A stretch of DNA of 64,000 nucleotides from Humulus lupulus (taxonomy: Eukaryota > Streptophyta > Magnoliopsida > Rosales > Cannabaceae), in contig NC_084794.1 in the NCBI RefSeq assembly GCF_963169125.1, positions 118,272,358-118,336,357 on the forward strand, written 5' to 3'. The notes under the pieces were generated by a model. That model was not told the origin of the DNA and ran no database searches. It worked only from the letters and a program-made list of their open reading frames with translations. Both the position numbers and the translations under genes were made by a program. Every line of letters starts with the position of its first letter. Positions within the stretch are counted from its first letter, which is position 1. This document shows, in pieces, positions 42,728 to 53,817 of the stretch.

Positions 42728-44935
42728 TCAGCATACTTCTCCTTTTGCTTCGTTGCTCTCCTCAGCCAAGTGTGGACCTCCACATATAGTGTCTAAGGTA
42801 AAGTCCATAGGTCCAGGCTGCAAGGGTGGAGATCTTTGTCGCTTGAGACCAGAGTTGCTGCTACCTCCTTCTCCTTGGGGTGTTTTCACCCGGTACTTCC
42901 TCAACTTGCCCAACCGGAGAAGAAATTCTATCTCGTCCTTGAGGTGGTTGCATTCATTCGTGTCGTGACCATAATCTTCATGGAAACGACAAAACTTGTT
43001 CATGTCTCTCTTCCTCATCTCTCTCCTGATGGGTGGAGGCTTCTTGTAGGGAACCTCTTCATGACTAGCAAGATATATCTCTGCTCGGCTGGTTGAGAAA
43101 GTGGTGTAGTTAGTGAATTGAGGCTCATACTTGGTTGGCTTTTCACTTGAACTCAACTTTGCTTTCTTTTCCTCATGGTGGTCAGACCCATTATTTCCAC
43201 GCTTCTTTCCACCATCACTAGGAGAGTCAGTTGGTCTGCCCGGATTGTTTATGCCATTCTCCCCTTTCTCTATTGCATCGTCCAATTTCATATATTTGTC
43301 CGCCCGGTTAAGAAATTGTTGAAGTGTTGAAATTGGATTTCTATGTATACTGTCCCACAAAGGACTCCGATAAGTTATCCCAGTGGATATGGCAACCATC
43401 TTCCCTTCGTCTCCTACAGCAGTTGCTCTATTGGCTTCTCTCATGAATCTCTGTATATAGTTCTTTAGAGACTCATCTTTTCCTTGTTTGATATATGCCA
43501 AGTCGTTGGCATAAACTGGTGGAGTCCGGGCAGTGCTGAATTGTCTACAAAACTCCTTCCTGAATGCCTCCCAAGAGGTAATGGAGTTTGGCTTAAACTT
43601 CCAATACCATTCCTAGGCAGTATCCGTCAAGGTGGTGGGGAAGACTCTACACCGATAGTCATCACTCACTCTGAGTAGTTCCATCTGGTCCTCAAACTTC
43701 CCAACATGTCTGATGGGATCTGCCTTTTCTGTATAAATTGGCAGTACTGGTGCTTTGTACTTTGCTGGTGGCTGGGCTGCTCTAATTCGAGCACAAAATG
43801 GGCTGCCACTCCGGTGGTCTATTGTATCTCTCTCAGAAGGTCGTTTTGACAAACCTTGCACTGCAGCTGCTAGCATGTCAAGCTGGGCTTGGATGGCTGG
43901 TGCAACTGATGAGGCTCCAAGGTCTTGACCGCTTGGTCGGGCATTACCATCTGGCGCGCCACCGTCAAGTATTTCTACGTGACTGGCAAGGCGATCCAGA
44001 TTTTGCCCTTCGACCGGGACGGTCCTCCTCTTGTTGGTGATAACATCCCTTAGATCCTTCTGAGAAGCATGCTCTCCTACCCGATCGAACACCGTACTCT
44101 TCGATCTCCCAGAGGGCTTACTACGCGGGACTTCCTCTCTCCTGCTACGCTGTTGGTCGGGGTGCAGTGGAGGCTTCTTGGCGCGGTCTGGGCAGTTTTC
44201 TCCTCCTTGTGGGTTTTGGCCCTCCTTTTCATTTGACTGGTCGGTGGGATGACTATCAGCCTCATCATGACCATGCCCATCTTTGAATTGTGAAGTCCCC
44301 TTATCTCGAGGAGCTCTATTTTGCTCCTGCCCAGGTGGAGTCTTCTTACTATCCGATCGGTGACTTCCTGATTTTGAAGTTTCTGATCGGTGGCTCCTGG
44401 AGGGGGTCCTAGAGTGCTCCCTTTGTGTTGAGGCAGTGTGCGATCAGACTCCATCTTCCTCACGACCAGGTGGGTTATTACCACCCCTCCTTGGTTTATC
44501 ATTGTTCTTATGACCAGCTTCTGTGGTCCTTGCTCCTGGGGTGACTGCTCCTCGTGCTGCAGCTTGGGCATTGGCTTAGGCCAACTGGATAGCTGCCTCC
44601 AAAGCAAGTGCTGCTTCACGATGTCTCCGGTTGACCTCCTCCTGTTGTTGTCTGAGCTCCTCGCTTCTGGCCTCCATATCGCATCTTTGCTGCTCTAACG
44701 CAGCTCTCTGCCTGGCCATCTCTTCAGCAAACGCTTCCTGCTTGGCGTGGAATTGTGCCATCTCCTCCTGGAAGGCCCCCATGGCCTCCTGGACCTCTTC
44801 AACTCCTGGAGTCACGTCCTCGAGTATGAACCTAGGCTCATTCTCATGGTCTTGTGGGCTAGGACCTTCTGATCTAGCAGGCTCTTTAGAGGAGCTTGTC
44901 TTCTTGGAGACCGCATTGGTGCTCTTAGGTGCCAT
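42728..44935 (-). pseudogene. Tat-type gag of the gag-only element
   Basis: One frame of about 735 codons runs from ATG 44935 to a stop at 42728. Order: MAPKSTNA start; long coiled coil (about residues 45-120, rich in Glu, Gln, Arg); a polar linker; the capsid-type domain (VGKFEDQMELLRV, EWYWKF, YIKQGKDESLKNYIQRFMREAN, FLNRADKYM). Then KFCRFHEDYGHDTNECNHLKDEIE, the Cys/His block typical of Tat/Ogre gags. Only three premature stops break it: 44576-44578, 44444-44446 and 43613-43615. All fit a C-to-T change of a Gln or Arg codon. The end DTICGGPHLAEES is where protease would begin. Confidence 0.9.
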
Positions 44936-44969
44936 TACACTTCAGGGACCGTCTGTCTTTCTCTTCAGG

Positions 44970-44990
44970 CTCTCAATGAAAGCACCAAAA
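44970..44990 (-). other. Primer binding site of the gag-only element
   Basis: Read on the minus strand, TTTTGGTGCTTTCATTGAGAG follows directly after the LTR end. It is the normal position for a primer site. I do not assign the tRNA. Confidence 0.7.
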
Positions 44991-45857
44991 TGTTGACCGC
45001 GTTTTTGGCCAACGACGTGAGAACGTCAAAAACGACAAACCTTCAAGAGAATTCAAACGACATAGATGGTGTAATAAAGAAAGTAAATAATACACACAAT
45101 TTTTATAGTGGTTCAGCCCCAATATGTTGGTAATAGCCTAATCCACTTAGAGTTGTGATTATAGATCTGTACTCAAGATCAGATGAACTGAGCCAACTGA
45201 GTTTCTTCAGTACAGATTGCAAGAATATAAGAATTATTTCAGATGCAAGCACTTTCTCTCTCTAGAAAACTCAGACCCAAAATTTCCCGAAAGTCCCAAA
45301 AAGAAGAAGAAGAAGTCCATTCTAATCTCATAAGCCATATATTTATAGGCTTAGGATCATACATCTGATATCCCCTAGAATCAGGATATTTTATTATATT
45401 TATTACATTTAAATTACAAAAAACATTCAAAATGTAACAAAACCCCCAATTTGTGGGAAGAATGAGAGATTCCCGCGCGTGCCAAGATCGGTTCTTGTTG
45501 AAGCCGTTTATGGGAATCTTGACTTAGTCCTCCTCTATCTGGTCGACCCATATCTCCTACTGACCATTCATGCAAGTGCTGGTCGGACATGTGCATGTTG
45601 GTAGGACAATGTCTCTCCTGGGCAGCAATGTCACTCCTGGGCAGACAAACACGTGATTGGTCGGACAAGGTCATGCCTGATTGGTCGGACAAGGTCATGC
45701 CTGATCGGTCATGACACTTCTCAAGCAGTCAAAATTTTATCACAACTCTGAGGATTCAATGTATTTATTGACTATTTAATGTGTCTTTTACGGACCATGT
45801 ACTGCCACTTGTCACCTCTATTGCCACGTCATCGATCTTCATTTTTTGGGGATAACA
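44991..45857 (-). repeat. 5' LTR of the gag-only element
   Basis: It is 867 bp with the same ends as the left LTR, and is very similar to it outside the tandem array. A minus-strand TATAAATATA is at 45338-45347, the likely promoter for the gag transcript. Confidence 0.92.
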
Positions 45858-45862
45858 TCTCC

Positions 45863-46165
45863 CTAGAGGTTTGGTAAATGGATCTGGTAAGTTCTCACAT
45901 AATTTGACATATGAAATTGATATGAGTCTCTTATCAATCAATTATCTCACATAGTCATGTCTTAGACATATATGTTTAGACTTCCCATTATATATCTTAT
46001 TGTAAGCTCCAACCAAAGTTGTTTAATTATCACAATGTACCGAGATCTTTGATACCATCTACGGTTTTAGGTATCTCCATCATGAGATCTCTAAGTCACC
46101 CGACCTCTTTGTTGGTTGTCACTAGAGATACAAACTTGGACTCCATCGTTGAGTGACATATACAT
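45863..46165 (-). pseudogene. Copia-2 RNase H, middle part
   Basis: The minus strand encodes CHSTMESKFVSLVTTNKEVG, a stop (TGA for an expected Trp), LRDLMMEIPKT, and then degraded codons toward a block with NLPDPFTKPL. These are the copia RNase H motifs (STMESEF, EWLRDL, PFTK). It lies between the gag-only element and gypsy D, with target duplications on both sides. Confidence 0.82.
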
Positions 46166-46170
46166 GTTTG

Positions 46171-48621
46171 TGTAACGTCCTCCTAATTCAAGACCGTTAC
46201 ACTGTGTACTTTAAATTGTGTCAGACTTGCTAATCAAGTCATTTGGCTATAAATGTGTAACTAAGGTTAATGTCAAGGATTAGGGTTAACAATTTTGATC
46301 AAGGAACTGTTGACTTTTTAATTAAAAAGTTACAAACATACATGGGATCTCAAAATATTACAAACAAATGTTTAAAAGGGTGTATATACATAAAATGTTA
46401 CATTCAGTCGACCTAAGTGACAAAATTAGGGCTACAGCCCTAGTTCCTCTGAGATATCCTCGGTCGTGGTGGACGAGCAGCCGTATATGTACACGCCGCC
46501 ACCGAAGCTCTCCAACTCATGGCTGGTCAAACTTTCCTTTTCCCTTACCTGCACCATATAGCAATCGTGGGCCAAGGCTCAGCAAGAAAACTAAAACTTG
46601 TGCATGAACAGAAAATACAGATTTCCAGAAACTTATCTAGCATGTCCATCAGTAATAACCTACTCATACAGACATTCAATTACAAATAAATGGTCATTGG
46701 ACCATTCGGGGGCCGCTGCCTTGAATAGTTGACCATAAAGTCAACTCCGGGGCCCTATGCCCTAGCTCTGCGACCATAGAGTCACCTGGGGCCCTCACCC
46801 TTAGCTCTGGGTAACTAGCCATAGAGCTAGCCAAACACTTTTGTTGTCCAAAGAACATTGGGTCGGCCAACGTAGTAGTATGTTACTGATTTGGACCTAC
46901 GCCATTCGACCAGCGCATAGCGCACTATTGTCGTCCTTGACTAATAAGTCAAGCCTTGAACCAGGTATTCGGACACAGATACAAAAAAATAGATTTGGAT
47001 AAGCATACTTTAGACATTACAAGTATGCATACATATTAATCACATAACACATCAAGTAATTGCAAAAATAGTAATAACAATGCTCCTTAACGGGGCCAAG
47101 CCCTAGCTTCGCAAACCATGCGAATAGTCATGTAACACTTAATCAGGTATAGAATATTCAAGTGTGTTTAATCAATAGACAAAATGATAACTTTAACATA
47201 ATCATTCGCAGGGGCCCAAGCCCTATTCATAACTATTATCAATAGTCGGGCCAAGCCCTAATCAAGTATATCACGTATTAGGTGCAGTTTTCTTACCTAA
47301 GGTCCGAGTATAGCGTAAAATATGAACGACCCTCAAGCATGATCCCAGTTATGAGCCCCTAGTGATAACCTAGTCACAACCATAATATAGGATTCCATCA
47401 AAAATGAGAAAATAAAGGCTTTCGGACCGAGTCCTAGCCGCCGGGACCTCGAATTCTACTAAACCGAGTAGTAGAATTGATCCCGAGCCCTTAGAATTAA
47501 ATTCCTGTTATTAAAAACCCACATTGTCCAAAATAGCCTAGGCGGGCTGCAACCTACCCTTGAGGATCACGACGCGCGTCCCAGACAGAAGCCTCCAAGG
47601 GCCCTGGGTTTGGTTGGGTCGCAACGCCCCAAGAATAGGGTCGCGACCTGACCCTGCAAGCCCCGAATTCCTCCATTTTCCCCCAGCCAAACTCAATCAA
47701 AACCACCCCAAATCCAACCTAAAACGTCAATTCAATCCTCATTACATATTTAATATCCTCCCAACAACAAAACCCAACTAAAACCTGGATGAAAAACTCA
47801 TTAAAACTCAAGTTCACAACCTTGAGCCACAAGACTCAAGAACAACCAAACTAACAAATAATTTCAATGGAAAACATGACCTAAAGCTTACCTCAACTGG
47901 AAGTTAATCTCTCAAGATGCAACAAAACCAATCCCCCAAGTTTAGGCCTTCAATTCCCTAGCCTTCAGCCAACAATTCTCAAGAAATCCTCTTAGAAAAT
48001 GGAAGAGTTTGAGGGAGAGAGAGAGAGTCGGTTGTGAGTGAGAGAGAAGGTTGAGTGTTTTAAGGTTTTGTGTTTTTGTTCCTTGCTTTCTTAAGGCTTT
48101 AGTTTACTTAAGCTAATCCCAAGGCTCAGGGTACCAAAAACGTCCCAGAGGGAAAAATGATCAAAATCCCCGCTATTCCCTCCTAATCTCACTAACTCCA
48201 AATATATCCTCAATTATTCATTCCCATTACCCAATAACTCGACGCTGAGCTAAATACCTAAAATACCCTTTGACTCACCCCGAGTCGGGTATTGGGTCCC
48301 GTTGTGACTTTCCCGCTAACTTGCTCCCTAGGATCGTCTCGTGTCAAGTAACCCAAATAATAATGTGGTCTCTCACATATATCACATATATACAGTTATG
48401 CCCATAATGGGCCAAATTACGAAAATTGCCCTTCTAATAAGAAACATGCCCACATGCATATTTAATACCCCTAAACACGCATAACTAGTTATATTATCAT
48501 ATAACTCACATAATCACATAATCATACACAAATATATCATATAAGCATATACTTACATATATCTCCATCCTGACCCCTTAATCAAGGCCCTAAGCCTTAC
48601 TAGGTAATTTGGGACGTTACA
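46171..48621 (-). repeat. 3' LTR of gypsy D
   Basis: TGTAACGTCCTCC to GGGACGTTACA, 2451 bp. It aligns with 53818-56037 plus 58432-58725 but lacks about 60-70 bp around the first palindrome pair. The conserved segment read in reverse as CTTACCTGCACCATATAGCA lies at 46545-46565. No gene is present. Confidence 0.93.
47547..47646. repeat. Palindrome cluster of gypsy D 3' LTR, two pairs
   Basis: Degenerate TCGCGA-centred motifs are centred near 47549 (CTGCAA), 47569 (TCACGA), 47621 (TCGCAA) and 47643 (TCGCGA). Spacing is 20, 52 and 22 bp. Confidence 0.75.
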
Positions 48622-48637
48622 ACTATCCCTTCCTTAC
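48622..48637 (-). other. Polypurine tract of gypsy D
   Basis: On the minus strand GTAAGGAAGGGATAGT directly precedes TGTAACGTCCC, the start of the 3' LTR. Confidence 0.85.
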
Positions 48638-48639
48638 AG

Positions 48640-50570
48640 AAATTTCATCCTCGAAATTTTACCTGAACAACTTGAGATACTGAGTCTGCATATCTGCCTC
48701 CAGCTCCTAGGTCGCTTCCTCAACCTTGTTGTTCCTCCATAATACCTTAACTAAAGGTATAGTCTTGTTCCTTAGGACCTTGTCCTTCCTGTCTAAAATC
48801 TGAACTGGCTGCTCCTCATAGATCAAGTCTGTCTCCAGTTCCAGATCCTCATGACTTAATACATGAGTCCCATCTAATACATACTTTCTCAGCATGGAAA
48901 TATGGAATACATTGTGCACGCTAGACAGTGCAGGGGGTAAGGCCAACTTATAGGCCACCTGACCGATCCTCTCCAGGATCTCAATGGTCCCACAAAACTA
49001 GGGCTTAACTTGCCCTTCTTCTTGAATCTCTTCACCTCTCTTAGTGGTGAAACCCTAAGGAAGACATTTTCTCCCACATAGAATTCCATGTTCCGCCGTC
49101 TTGGGTCTGAATAACTCTTTTGTCTACTCAGAGACGCAAACATCCGAGCTCTAATCATCTCAATAGCTTGAGTGGTCCTCTGAACTACCTCATGACCCAA
49201 TTATTTCCTCTCACCCATCTCATCCCAGTGAACGGTGCCACTCCAATAGTAGACTGGTAGCTATTGTAATAGGAAAACTCTATTAGAGGAAAATATTTAC
49301 TCTAGGACCCTTCAAAGTCCAATACACATGCTCTTAGCATATCCTCCAATATCTAGATAGTCCTCCCAGACTAACCATCGGTCTGAGGATGATAAGCTAT
49401 ACTGAACTTCAGTTATGTACCCACTGCCCTCTGTAAACTTCCCCAAAACTTGGAAGTAAAGATAAGGTCCCTATCAGACACGATAGACCTCGGAGTCCCA
49501 TGAAGGTGAAATATCTCTCTCACATAGAGATTTGCATACTAATCAACCGTGTAATTCATTCTAATTGGTAGAAAATGACTTGATTTTGTATACTGACCCA
49601 TGATCACCCAAATCAAATCATGCTGCCCCACTGTCCTGGGAAATCCTACCCCAAAATCCATCGTGATGTCCTCCTACTTCCATTCTAGGATATCCAGAGG
49701 CTGTAACAGCCCTGTTGGTCTCTGATGCTCTGCCTTGACCTACTAACAGGTCATGCACCTTGCCACATATTAAGTCACGTCCCTCTTCATCCCAGGCCAC
49801 CAATATAAAACTTTTAGATCCTGGTACATCTTCGTGGTGCCCGGATGTAGAGAATAAGGGGTAGTATGAGAATCATCCAGAATCTCCTGTCTGATCCCAA
49901 TGTCCATCGGAATGCAGATCCGGTCCTTGTATCTCAACAAGCCCATTCTTGACACCATATAGTCCTTAGCTACTCTAGCTAAGACATCCCCTCTAATCTG
50001 CCCCAACTGTGGGTCATCTAACTGCTTCTCCTTAATCCTCTCCAAAAGAGTAGACTGTAGGGTAATGTTGGCTAACCGGCCCACTATTAACTCAATTCAT
50101 GCTCTAGCCATATCATCAGCTAACTCCCTTGATATTTGCCTGGCTATATAACTATCCTGGACCCTTCTGGCTTAAGGCATCTGCTACCATGTTGGCTTTC
50201 CCAGGGTGATAGAGGATATCACAATCATAATCCTTTACTAACTCTAACCAACGTCTTTGTCTCTTGTTTAGATCCTTCTGAGTGAAGAAGTGCTTTAAAC
50301 TTTTGTGGTCAGTGTATATCTCACACTTCTCACCGTACAAGTAGTGCCGCCACACCTTCAGTGAAAAAACCACTGCTGTAAGTTCTAAGTCATGTGTGCG
50401 GTACCTCTACTCATACTCCTTCACCTGATGTGATGCATAGGCAATCACCTTCACTGTCTGCATAAGAACACAACCCAGGCCCTGCCTCAAGGCGTCACAA
50501 TAAACCACAAACTTGTCCTGATCTGTAGGAAGACTAAGAATCAGAGCGATGATCAAACTCTTCTTGAGCT
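48640..50570 (-). pseudogene. Gypsy D RNase H, integrase and chromodomain-like tail
   Basis: On the minus strand: RNase H ([20 protein letters not shown]; 50152-50373), integrase zinc-finger region (HPGTTKMYQDLKVLYWWPGMKRD; 49770-50084) and a decayed core (49340-49690). The tail (48707-49200) has KKKGKLSPSFVGP, NVFHISMLRKYV, DLELETDLIYEEQPVQILD and VLRNKTIPLVKVLWRN. The catalytic Glu codon reads GGG (49365-49367), with TAG codons two positions upstream and five downstream of it. The Trp of ATWELE is TAG at 48707-48709, as in gypsy B. Confidence 0.9.
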
Positions 50571-50571
50571 T

Positions 50572-51546
50572 CTAGAAGTTGTCTTCACACTTGTCTGACC
50601 ATATGAACTTCTGATTTTTGCGTGTTAACTCTGTCAGTGATGACACAATCTTGGAAAACCCCTCTACAAAACGTCTGCAATAACCTACCAATCCCAAGAA
50701 ACTTCTAATCTCTAAAGCATTCTTCGGTCTTGGCGAATCTCTAAACGCCTCAATCTTCGCTGGATCCACCATAATTCCATCCTTACTGACTATGTGACGT
50801 AAGAAAGTCACCTGTGGCAACCAAAACTCGCATTTCTTAAATTTTTCATACAACATGTTTTCTCTCAACCTTTGTAGTACCAATCTGAGGTGCTGCTCGT
50901 GTTCTGTCTCTAACTGAGAGTATATGAGTGTATCATCGATAAAGACGATCACGAACCGATCCAGGTAATCTTTGAACACCATGTTCATCAGATCCATAAA
51001 TGATGCTGGGGCATTAGTCAATCTAAATGACATCACCAAAAACTTATAATGCCCATACCTGGTGCAAAAAGCTGTCTTCAGTATATTCTCCTCCCTGATC
51101 CTCAGTTGTTGATAACCAGATCGAAGATCTATCTTGGAGTATACCGTCCTACCCTGGAACTGATCAAACAGGTCATCAATCCTTGGCAGAGGATACCTGT
51201 TCTTGATAGTCAACTTGTTCAGTTCTCTATAATTGATACACATTCTCAAAGAACCGTCCTTTTTCTTCACAAAGAGAACTGGTGTGCCCCATGGCGAGAA
51301 ATTGGGCTTGATAAAACCCCAGTCTAGAAACTCCTGCAGTTGAACCTTTAGTTCCTTCATCTCGGCTGGAGCTATCCTATAAGGTACCCTAGACACTGGC
51401 TCTGTCCATGGCGCCAATTCAATCACAAACTCAATCTCCCTGTGTGGAGGTAACTTTGGCAGATCCTCTAGAAACACGTCTAGAAACTCACAGACTAACC
51501 AGGTTGGTCCTGGTCCCACTGGCATGACCTGAGTGGTACCCACCAT
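50572..51546 (-). pseudogene. Gypsy D reverse transcriptase, long open segment
   Basis: A 324-codon stretch without stops contains [18 protein letters not shown], the [16 protein letters not shown] block, [45 protein letters not shown], the catalytic FIDD and the connection block [20 protein letters not shown]. It is the best preserved enzyme domain in the window. It is part of a polyprotein and not a free gene. A methionine at its left edge is internal, not a true start. Confidence 0.92.
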
Positions 51547-52149
51547 GCTAGCTAAGAACCCTATGCATCCCCCTTACAATAGGTCTCTAGCTCTAAGTAC
51601 ATATATCATAGGTATACGGGGTCCATGCATAGTGCCAATGAATACAAAGGGATCCTCACCCGCAGGCTCAAAGGTTACCATCTTCTTCTTGAAATTTATC
51701 GTTGCCCCATACTTCTCTTGTCAATCCATACTCATAATTATATCAAATTCAGTCATCACCAATTCCACCAAGTCTACTGACTATTCCCTGCCATCCACTG
51801 TAACTGGTAGTGATCTAACCCATCTCCTGGAAACCACTAATTCCCTAGTAGGCAGCATAGTACCAAACCCCATAGAATAAAAGTCACATGGTCTACACAA
51901 TCCATCTATAATTATACTAGCAACAAAATAGTGCGTAACACTCGAATCAATCAAAACAGTATAGAAGGTTCCAACACTAGAAAGATGAACTGTAACCACC
52001 GAGGGACTAGCCTCAGCCTCTGCCTGGGTCAAGGTGAACACCCGAGCTAGCATCAGACTATCGACCTTCTTGGGTTCTTCCTTTCTGGCATTTGGGCAGT
52101 CCTTCTTCAAATGTCCCACACTGTTGCAAACAAAACAGGCCTTTGCTCG
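51547..52149 (-). pseudogene. Gypsy D zinc knuckle and protease
   Basis: The minus strand reads the knuckle CFVCNSVGHLKKDC (about 52090-52131), ARVFTLTQAEAEASPSVVT, then the protease site LIDSSVTHYF, where DSS stands in place of DSG or DTG. The C-terminal protease part is in separate frames near 51550-51780, with a stop near 51780. Gypsy A (DLG) and B (DFG) also have an altered site. Confidence 0.85.
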
Positions 52150-53174
52150 ACATTCCTCAATATGGCGCCTCCTGCACCGGGTACACTTTAGGAATTCTCT
52201 CCAGGTCTCACCGCCACCCTGGCAGCCATCTGTATGCCCCTTTACCTCCTATCTGGCCCTAGAGCTGAAACTGTATCCAGAGTCTTCCTCTTTTGGTCAC
52301 TGGGGCCTCCACCCCTACTAAAGCCTGTAAATGGAGGTCCTCACCTCCTAGAATCCCTTCTGGCTGCATTCTCACGCTAGATCTTGTTTTCTGCGCTCTC
52401 ACCTGTAAGTGCCTTCTCCATAGCCTGTGCATATGTGGTCAATCCTGACACAATAGTAATACGAACATCCTGGGCTATCATAGGTTGTAGCCCTTGGAGA
52501 AACCTCTCTCTTCTAGCTCCATCAGTGGGTACCAGATCCCCACCAAACTTTGCCAATCTATCAAACTTCAGGACATAGTCAGTCACTGTCATGTTACCCT
52601 GAAGTAACTTGCTGAACTCCTCAGCCTTCGAAGCTTTAACTACGTCGTTGTAGTACTTCTCATTGAACAAAGTTTTGAACTCTTCCTAGTCCATGGTGTT
52701 TACTGCTTTGGTCTAGGATACCACCTCCCACCATATTTGGGCATCCTCCCAAAACATGTAAGTGGTGCAGGCCACTCTTTCATTACCACCTACCTTCATA
52801 AAATTCAGGATGGTGGTTATCATGGTCATCCACTGCTCAGCCTTCAGTGGATCTGAGCTGCCTTCAAAAACTAGAGGGTTTTGTTTCTTGAACCTCTCAT
52901 ACAGGGGTCCAACTATCTCCCTCTGCCTAGGGTTGTACTGCCGCTGGTTCCTCTGGCTATATCACTGCTGGCACTGCAGGCTGTGGGTTCCTTGCTAGAA
53001 CCTGTTGCTGTCTCAAGAGGCGAATATCTTCTTCCTGCCTCTCTAATCTGGCTTGCATGTCAGCAAGCACATGTTGCCAGTTTTCTGGAGCTAGCGTTGG
53101 GGCTGACCCTAGTCATTCCCTTCCTTGGCCTGTAACTCTTGGCTAGCCAACCTCTCTAACCTTCGAGGATTCAT
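52150..53174 (-). pseudogene. Gypsy D gag
   Basis: An ATG at 53172-53174 starts MNPRRLERL, followed by a coiled-coil-like segment with a TAG and frame changes. The capsid-type domain is clear at 52377-52670: FNEKYYNDVVKASKAEEF, LLQGNMTVTDYVLKFDRLAKF, DLVPTDGARRERFLQGLQP. The nucleocapsid knuckle follows at about 52090-52131. The capsid start region (52670-52870) is broken by stops. Confidence 0.82.
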
Positions 53175-53278
53175 ACTGATATCTAACCCACTCTGCAGTG
53201 ATCAAATTGACCATTAAGGAAGTAATAACTACACCTTATACCGCCTGACGGTCCAAGAACAAACAGAGAAATAGATGC

Positions 53279-53605
53279 AATGCTAATAAGCATGCCACCA
53301 CATAATATATTCATCCATGGTGCTAATAAGCACTTCCTGATATTCATAAGCAAATAACGTAAGCATTTTTGGCATCCATAAACAATTAACGTTGCACATA
53401 AACATATTCAGACATTTACACATGTATAACAATGCTAATAAGCATGTTCTTTAATCCCTGCCAGTATTAATAATGCTAAAAAGCATTTCCTGGCCTATGC
53501 AAATAATAATGCTAACAAGCGTATCTTGACCTACATGTTTACATAATGATGCTAATAAGTGGTTCCTTTGCATTCACAAGCAGTAACAATGCTAATAAGC
53601 ATGTT
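53279..53605. repeat. Seven AATGCTAATAAGCATG stem-loop units in the gypsy D leader
   Basis: Units start near 53279, 53319, 53431, 53472, 53508, 53548 and 53588. Consensus ATGCTAATAAGCAT has 5-bp arms and an AATA loop. The last four are spaced about 36-40 bp. The region lies between primer site and gag, so the transcript would carry these stem-loops. One unit is visible in the gypsy C leader near 26505-26525. Confidence 0.85.
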
Positions 53606-53798
53606 CCTTATCATTCATGCAACAGTCAAGGGCCAGGCCCTATTAGATTGTCTAATGCTTCCTAAACAGGCACATAGATAAGGCATTTATTTCATATTTA
53701 AATAGTTAAACACATAAACAATTGCCGAACCCTGAGTCGAGCTTGTCTTTAGTGGTGAGTGTACATGCTCAACTACTCTTCAGGGACCCTTAAACCTT
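53606..53798 (-). other. Rest of the gypsy D leader, no gene
   Basis: Sequence between the stem-loop array and the primer site. It shares the AGTGTACATGCTC and GAACCCTGAGTTGAGC-like segments, in reverse, with the gypsy C leader. No coding motif is seen. Confidence 0.6.
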
Positions 53799-53817
53799 GG
53801 TAGCTCTGATACCAAGT
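53799..53817 (-). other. Primer binding site of gypsy D
   Basis: On the minus strand ACTTGGTATCAGAGCTACC begins directly after the 5' LTR. TGGTATCAGAGC is an exact match to the complement of the initiator tRNA-Met 3' end. Confidence 0.9.

Larger units (their letters stand above)
39254..45857 (-). mobile_element. Gag-only LTR element (TR-GAG type, Tat-like gag)
   Basis: LTRs with TGTTGACCGCG...GGGGATAACA ends lie at 39254-40257 and 44991-45857. The duplication TCTCC is at 39249-39253 and 45858-45862. Between them, on the minus strand, are a primer site, a 2.2-kb gag frame, and about 2.5 kb of noncoding sequence with a minisatellite and a polypurine tract. No protease, RT or integrase is present, so movement would need enzymes from another element. 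Known plant TR-GAG elements have this build. Confidence 0.9.
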
